NCBI RefSeq assembly: GCF_018812025.1
Contig: NC_063044.1
Location: forward strand, 47,186,077-47,250,076
From: Megalobrama amblycephala
Taxonomy: Eukaryota > Chordata > Actinopteri > Cypriniformes > Xenocyprididae
Length of the DNA: 64,000 nucleotides
Direction: 5' to 3'
Each line of letters starts with the position of its first letter. Position 1 is the first letter of the stretch. Below, piece after piece: positions 37,401 to 46,400 of this stretch. The position numbers were made by a program, and so were the translations under genes. Under the pieces are notes generated by a model. It saw nothing but the letters and a program-made list of their open reading frames with translations. It was not told the origin of the DNA and ran no database searches.

Positions 37401-40400
37401 ATCTATGTGATTAATTCATTTAATCAGCATATCATGCAATTAATTCAAAACATTTTAATCAACTGACAGACCTAATGATACCATAAACTATAATGGGTCA
37501 TAAAAATACAATACCAATACATATATTGTGATGGCACCTGTATTGACTCATCATTGTGTAACCTTTTCGCATTATTTATGTATCTGGCGCAGCATTTAGG
37601 CCTTTGTTCCTTCAATGTCAATTAACATCTTTACCTTGATTGACCTGTGATTAATTGGGTCACTGCTACAGTTCATTACACTAAGCCAAATCCATCCGTC
37701 CTGTTAAAATCAGTGGCATTCATTTTCTAAAAATTGAACGTCATTAGATTTAATACCTGCTGTGTCCTCTGGGATGAGGCTAACAATAGGTATTCAAAGA
37801 GAGCAGAGCAAACATAGCATTAATAATGTCTTGTTTTGATTCAAAGCCAAGTATGAGGTCAGAGAGAGTGAGTGGAGAAAGAACACTAGTTAAAATAGCG
37901 TTATAGTGTTTGTTTTCTCACTATTATTCATCCTCTAGGGTGTGACTATGACTCCAACAAATGCTAAAGCAGTATTATAGTCTCTCATTCACATGTAAAG
38001 TTCTTGCATCATGGCTCCTCCTTCCCTACAATCAGTGCACTAGAATGTCAATGTAATTTCTGTCAAGTCATTTCTGAATCATCAAACTCTTTCCGTAATG
38101 TATAACTTTGAAAGTCTCTTATGCTGAATAAGCCTGCATTTATTTGATCATTTATTTGATCAAAAATAAAGTAAAAACTGTAATATTGTGAAATATTATT
38201 AAAATGTAAAATAACTTTTAGATTTGAATACACTTTAAATTCTAATTTATTCCTGTGATGGTCATTACTCCAGTCTTCAGTGTCACATGATCCTTCAGAT
38301 ATCATTGTAATATGATGATTTTCTGCTCAAGAAACATTTTTATTACTAATTTTGAAAACATTTGTAATGCTTAATATTTTTGTGGAAACCCTGATACATT
38401 TTTGTCAGGATTCCTTGATGAATAAAAAAAGTTCAAAAGAACATTTATTTAAAATACACATTTTTGTTACATTATAAATGTTTTATGGTCAATTTTGATC
38501 AATTTAATGTGTCTTTTCTGAATAATTGTATTATTTTTTTTAGTTTTTTTCATGAAAATGACTGACTCCAAAGTGGCTGCAGTTTATGTGAAGAAAAAAA
38601 AACTTAATCTATTACACTGTTTAAAATATCTACATTATAATTTGTTTTTATTTTTAAATAAATCTATTGACTAGTTGCTTATTAACATGCATTTATATAG
38701 AATATTGGCTGTTTATTAGTACTTCTAAAGCACAAATTAATGCCTTATTTTGTATGACCATATTCTGCATCCCTAAATCCTACCCAATACCTAAACTTAA
38801 AGGGTTAGTTCACCCAAAAAATGAAGTTTCTGTCATTAATTACTCACCCTCTTAAACCCGTAAGACCTTCATTCATCTTCAGAACACAAATTAAGATCTT
38901 TTTGATAAAATCTGATGGCTCAGTGATATAATTTACACTTTCAGATGTCCAGAAAGCTACTGAAGACATATTTAAATCAGTTCATGTGAGTACAGTGGTT
39001 CAAACTTAATGTTATGAAGCGACGAGAATACTTTTTGTGTGCCAAAAAACAAACAAACACAAAATGACGACTTTATTCAGCAATATCTAGTGATGGATGA
39101 TTTCAAAACACTGCTTAATGAAGCTTTGAAGCTTTACGAATCTTTTGTTTCGAATCAGTGGTTCGGAATGCGTATCAAACTGCCAAAGTCACGTGATTTC
39201 AGTAAACGAAGCTTCGTTATGTCATAATTGTTTAGAAATTTCAATGGTTCACGTGACTTTGGCAGTTTGATACACGCTCTGAACCACTGATTCAAAACAA
39301 AAGATTCGTAAAGCTTTGAAGCTTCATGAAACAGTGTTTTGAAATCGCCCATCACTAGATATTGTTGAATAAAGTCGTTATTTGTTTTTTTGGTGCACTA
39401 AAAGTATTCTCGTCGCTTCATAACATTAAGGTTGAACCACTGTAGTCACATGAACTGTTTTAAACATGTCTTTAGCTTTCTGGGCATTGAGAGCGTTAAC
39501 TGTCTTGCTGTCAATGGAGGCCACACTGAGCCATCGGATTTCATCAAAAATATCTTAATTTGTGTTCTGAAGATGAACAAGGTCTTATGGGTGTAGAACA
39601 ACATTAGGGTGAGTAATTAATGACAGAAATTTCATTTTTGGGTGAACTAACCCTTTAACATCTGCATTACTAACTAATAATAAGCAGTAATTAGGGGTTT
39701 ATTGAAGCAAAAGTCTCTGTGTGATTTGTTTCTGTGTTTCTGTGTTGATCTGTGTTTCTGTGTGATTCAAATTACACAGAGATATGGGAAGGTAAACTCT
39801 GCCGAAACACAACATCTCTTGTTAAAAAGGCCTCAGGAACTCACTTACTGAACTGACCCTAAATGATGCACTTTCTCAGCTTGCCACACAAATTATGAAC
39901 TGACAAATATTGTGCTGAAAGCTGAATTTTGTATGCAGCTCAATCACAGTTCTGGCAGGTGATATACTCACAGGTCTGCTGACTCTTGCCCTTGCGGGAG
40001 GTTTTGCTGGACTCACACCACACCGTCACACAGTCCTCCAGAAGCTTCAGGCTCCGGTCCTTCCTCCAACGCTGAGATCGAACCTTTACCATCTTTGATC
40101 CTTGCAGCATCACACGCACATCTTCATCGTCTAAAACACCTACAACACACACATACACAACTTTAAAATAAACGCACCTTCTGTTTGCTCTAGATGTTTT
40201 CCAGACTGTCCAACACACCTGCTACATGCTGTAAATCTGAAGCGTCAAGTCTCCAAGAGTTACACATACTATAATTCACTCATAATGTGCAGTCCCAAGG
40301 TTGTTCTCATATTCAGGCTATACGTGCCAGCACTTCCTAACACTTCCCAGCACTGTCTGAGTCATACACTGTTTTGATATTTCATCCAAAAATATGAACC

Positions 40401-43400
40401 AAAATCAACACATTGCTCAAACATTACTTCCAAAATAAATATATATGTGCACACTCACACGTACTTGAGATGTGAGAGCACTGGGAGGTCAGAGTCTACA
40501 GTCACAAACACGAGGAATGATTTCATCCCACAGTGATGTAAGACGCCAATTTCTGTGCGTCAACGTCAGCAGCAATGACTGCTATTAAAAGATTTAATAT
40601 ATTTAATATATTAAAAGATATTAAAAGATATGAAAAACTGAAGGCAAAATGAGCTGTTTTTTCTATTTTGTTTTTGTCACATTTTCATTTTTAATCATCA
40701 ATGGTATTTTGTTGCTCATATTAAAGTGGCTTTCCCTCCTTTACAGGATTGTGCAAGCTTGGAAAAAGACTGTTCACTAAGAGCAAAGATTGCAAAATTG
40801 CCAGTAGTGCACACTGAGCTCTTTATAGACTTTTCAAAGCTAAGTTAAGCCCGTCTGTGCAGCCCGGTGCTGTGCTACAATAGGCTGAGCTGAAAAAAAA
40901 GAAAAAAAAAAAAAAAAAAGGCTGAGGGAGGAATTCAGTAAGATTGAATGGTGCTCGCTGAAAGTGTTACTTATTTGCACACGCTTTGTTGTTTTAGTGC
41001 CAATTCACGTATAATGCTATCTCATGCACTTATTTACACTGTTAAAGAGTTGGATTCTCATGCTAAACGTGCCCAAAGTTTCAAAACACGAGTTGGACGT
41101 ATTTCTGTGCCAAAAATACTCTTCCAATTCCTCATAAACTTCACAGTCTTTTTTTTGAGTATGTTCTCCCGGAAGAGCGCGAGCGCACACGTTGACCAGA
41201 GCAAGTACAGGTCTCTGCAGGACATTAATGATTGATGGGCGAGGCCATAAACAGAGGGGCATTTTTGAGAGCGTTACCTGATTTGCCCTCGTCAGAGTGT
41301 GGTAGGGTTTAGGGGTGGAGTCGGGTGAAGGGAATCGTTTTCATATATAAACACCCACCAGTTTGAAAACACCCACAAATACAGAAACGCCCACTTTTGT
41401 TCCGCAGAGACCTCATACTCGACCAGAGCGAGAGAGCAAGGGCACGCCCATCAACGCGCGTTCAGCTTTACGGAAGTCGTCGGCAGCGCTGCACAGATCA
41501 CAGGACTTCACGAAATCAACAATTTTACCAAGGAAGTGTGTTTTTGGTTGTGAGGGAAAGATAATCTTGCTTCCCAAAGAACCCAGCGTTAAGTGGAGCT
41601 GAGAGTTTTGTGCTCACGCATTACATTGATGTGCTCTCAATATTTGTTATTAAAATAACCATAGAAACTGATAGTTACAATCACTTTTTTATTAGTTAAA
41701 ATGAATGGAGAATATCTTGTGTTTTCCATGGCTGCTCGAGCCCTCAGGATCGACGCTTATGGTTTCATAAACAAGGCCCAGTTTGACGCTGGATTTATAA
41801 ATATGATAAAACTAAAACTTTTTGGAGATATGAAGGATGCACTACTACTCTATAAGAATTCAAGATTAACATGAGATTGGCAGAAACTGTGTGTGATATA
41901 TCCCCCCTTTAAGGAATTAGATAAAACCTTGCTAACTTAGATTAGCATGCTAACAGTGTAGCCTGCTCACTAAGTAGTTAAGAAAAGCTTTTGATTAGCT
42001 GGATTTGAATTACTGCCACCAAGATCAATAGAAAATGTACACAAACATGCACTTCCAAACAAAAGTTTGGGATCGGTACCTGTCTCTATTTGTTTACTCG
42101 GGCCATAATAGTGCAGCATTATTTGTGCCAGGCAAACATCATGTGAATAAGCCGCAGTCTATTAGCCATGTTTGCACTGAAAAGAATGACAATGACTTAA
42201 AGCACAGCCCTATTTTTAAAATATTTGCCTTTAACTGGATTGGGCAGTGAATAATGCACAAATATTTGCGCGGAAATGGCCAACTGTCCCGTATTAGCCT
42301 GGACATACCGTATATTGGGCCTAACGTTAATTGATTTGTCCCATACGTGACCTCCCTTGTCCCGTTTATTGACTGCTATGCTGATCTAAAGGCCACTTAC
42401 TTTCATGTATTTCGGGAGAAGTGGAGGAACTGATGTGTTGTAAATCTCACACTATTCTCTGAACATGGCGACCAATAGCGTGTTATAGATCAGCTAACAT
42501 GATCATTATAAATGTTTTTAAATGACAAAACACTTGCATCGGAATATCAGGTGGTTCGTGACATAGCTAACAAGTTTGTGAATAGTTTGAATAGAAAAGG
42601 AAAAGCGGAATAAAAATGATACATCTGTCATACAGCGCTATATTGTGGCTGCGGTGTTTCACATGACAAGCATGACGCGTCACCATGGAAAGGGTCAGCT
42701 AGAATATTTTGAACTTACATGTTAATATTTTGGCTTTCTTCTTCATTTATGTTAACAAAAATATTTAAAAAATCCAAAATTTGAGCTGGGAAAGTTTCTG
42801 AAATTTGGTTGATTTGACCAAATGATCCAAATGTGTTTATTATGTCTGAGAACATTTACATCTTACATACACATACTTGACTGTAGATACTGAAACGACA
42901 TACATTGTGTGGTACAGTACAAATATTTGGAGTGTGTACCTAATTCCAACCCTTATTTTCCTACAAAAAAACACAATTGTCCCTTATTTTCCTTTCCTGA
43001 AGTTGACAACCCCAGACGGAAATACTGTATGCAAATGTTGTACAACTGTTTAGCAAATTCTCTACTGAATTTCTGCCAGAGCTGTATTGGGCTTAGGTTT
43101 TTACAACAAAACCCGCCCAAATGCTCCTCAAAACTAGCCCAAAACTAGCCCAATCGAATTTCAGGGGGCTCCCACGGTAAAAATCGCATTCCGGGGGGTA
43201 AAATTCACGTTTTTGGCTGGGAACCCCTGGTAAAATTTGCGTTCCAGGGGCTAAATATCACATTATTTGGGGATGATTCAAACCACGGACATGAAAAACA
43301 ACAGTGTAAAAGTAACCCAATTCCACTGGAAAACCGCGGACTTGGCAAATTTGGGCTCAAAGAGACCTGGAAAAGGAGAGGTCATGCTCACAGTAAAATG

Positions 43401-46400
43401 GCTGCTCCGCATTCTTTCACAGCATGGATATTTGCTCTAGACAACACTACTTCAAACCCTCATATCTTCTTCAGCTCTCTGAAGTGTGATAAAACATTGC
43501 TTTCTTTCATTTTTAGTATATTTTCAATCATTTAAAGAGAAAAAGTGGAGTGACAGTAATGGACCAAGAATTAAATAATATAAAAAGTTTGTGATCAAGA
43601 GAAGAGAAATGACTAAGAGAGGAGAACAGAGGCAGTGCAAACTGCCTCAACTGCTTCTGCTGAACAGCCAACAGTGCTTGCAGAAAAGAGACCCTCACCA
43701 CAGCAACCAGAATATAAAGACCCTGATAAAGACTCTCTGACAAGCGTGAGTGTGTGTAAGTAAAAGACAGCACAGAGGTCAGGGGGGAAAGCCGAGGGAT
43801 AGAGGGAGAGAGAAACTAAGACAGAGTTTATTTTTGTTATTTTGCCAGAGTGCAGAGTCAAAGCTACTGGGAACACGGCAATGAAATGCCATCACAAACT
43901 AAACTGAACACTTTGAGAAATATATGATTTGAGGTAAAAAGAAGCACTAATTTTTCCCTCATTCCCAAAACTACACATAGAAATGAATGGAACTTTTTGA
44001 AAGTCCCATTAATTTCTTTGTATAATAGAATGTGTGTAATATAATTCTATGAGAAATATAAATGTATTTCTAATAAAATGCCCACTTACATGAGAAGACT
44101 CCAGTCATATCAGCATTGTTATTGTTAACTATTGTTCATTAAAGGTGCCGTAGAACATGTTTTCAAAAGATGTAATATAAGTCTAAGGTGTCCCCTGAAT
44201 GTGTCTGTGAAGTTTCAGTTCAAAATATCCCATAGATTTTTTTTTATTCATTTTTTTAACTGCCTATTTTGGGGCATCATTAAATATGCGCTGATTCAGG
44301 CTGCGGCCCCTTTAAATTCCCGTGCTCTCCGCCCACGGAGCTCGCGCTTGCCTTAAACAGCATAAACAAAGTTCACACAGCTAATATAACCCTCAAAATG
44401 GATCTTTACAAAGTGTTCGTCATGCAACATGTCTAATCGCGTAAGTATAGTATTTATTTGGATGTTTACATTTGATTCTGAATGAGTTTGATGGTGCTCC
44501 GTGGCTAAAGCTAACATTACACACTGTTGGAGAGATTTACAAAGAATGAAGTTGTGTTTATGCATTATACAGACTGCAAGTGTTTAAAAATGAAAATAGA
44601 GACGGCTTTCTTGTCTCCGTGAATACAGTAAGAAACGATGGTAACTTGAACCACATTTAACAGTACATTAACAACATGCTAACGAAACATTTAGAAAGAC
44701 AATTTACAAATATCACTAAAAATATCATGATATCATGGATCATGTCAGTTATTATTGCTCCATCTGCCATTTTTCGCTATTGTTCTTGCTTGCTTACCTA
44801 GTCTGATGATTCAGCTGTGCACATCCAGACGTTAATACTGGCTTGTCTAATGCCTTGAACATGAGCTGGCATATGCAAATATTGGGGTCATACATATTAA
44901 TGATCCTGACTGTTGCGTCACAGTTGGTGTTATGTTGAGATTTGCCTGTTCTTCGTAGGTCTTTTAAACAAATGAGATTTAGATAAGAAGGAGGAAACAA
45001 TGGTGTTTGAGACTCAGTGTATGATCAGATACTTTCTCAACGCTGCTTTTTGTTATGTGTTTATTTTGTTATTGAGAGAGAGGAAAGTGTGCAGCACATC
45101 TGAACGTCACTCTCAGCGGTGGCGTCTGGATGTTCGGTAACAGTTTATCGCTGCAAAGGTATTTCCAACTTCTTTTTTCTTCTAAGCAAAGAACTTCGCT
45201 GTGAGTATATTGGGGGTATTGAATTACATTCAGTCTCTTGTACATGTAAATGAATGCGAGGATAGGCAATAAGTTGCTGGCTGCAGTTCACTTAATGGCC
45301 ACCGGTGTCGCTAATAATAAGGGTTTCTGAATTCTACATATAGCCCCTTTAAGTTGAAGTACTAAAATTGTACTAGAACTGAAAAATAAATTACAGCTGA
45401 ATAGAAATATAAAAAAACTAAACTAAAACACATAACAAATTACTGAAAATATAGAAAGCTAATTCAAAATATTAAAGAATACTATACAAGTAGGCTAATA
45501 CTACAATACTGCATATCAGCAGTCTAATAAAAGCACATTTATTTTACGGTTCACAGGGGCCGAACATGCGATCAGCACTTCTACTCATCTAGAAACATAA
45601 GCAAAATATTCCTGAGAGCACCTTTAAGGGAGATTTAAATGACTGAAACCAAGCTGCAAAAACGGCTTCATCTTCATGGCTGTGCTGTCACAATAATGGA
45701 TCTCATATTAGAACTGAGTCCCTGAACGTTTCTGACTGAAGAATTTGGTGCATTTTGTTTTGTGAATATGCCACAGGCTCTGCAAAGGGTTTACTGCCAG
45801 TGCAAACTGTAGATCTGACAGCAACCCACAACACGGTGATGTCACTTATTTCATATGCAAACAGGTTAGCCAGTCATAATAAAGGTCACTTACTTAGAAA
45901 TCATAACGTATGTGGCAAATCATACAGCAAAGCAGGACACTTAATTCTAAGGGTTAGTGAGAATGAGGAAGAGGAAACTGGTAATACAAAATGAAAACTA
46001 CCAATTCAGTTGATTTTTGGATGAAGAAACCTTGATTAACTTTAACATACACTACTGGTCAAAAGTATGAGGTCAGCAAGATTTTTCTTTTTTTTTTTTT
46101 TTAAACTAACACTTTTATTTCACAAGGACGCAATAAACTATTCAAAAGTGAGCCTAAAGACATTTATAATGTTACAAAAGATTTCTATTTCAAATAAATG
46201 CTGTTATTTTAAACTTTCTATAAAAAGTATTAAGATTTCCACAAGAATATTAAGCAGCACAACTGTTTTCAACATTGATAATAATAATAATAAATATTTC
46301 TTGAGCAGCAAATCAGCATATTAGAATGATTTCTGAAGGATCATGTGACACTGACGACTGGAGTAATAATGCTAAAAATTCAACTTTGAAACTACAGGAA

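Noticed and set aside
39039..39355. Two opposite open frames sharing similar peptides
   Set aside because: They are the two arms of the foldback element at 38801-39654.
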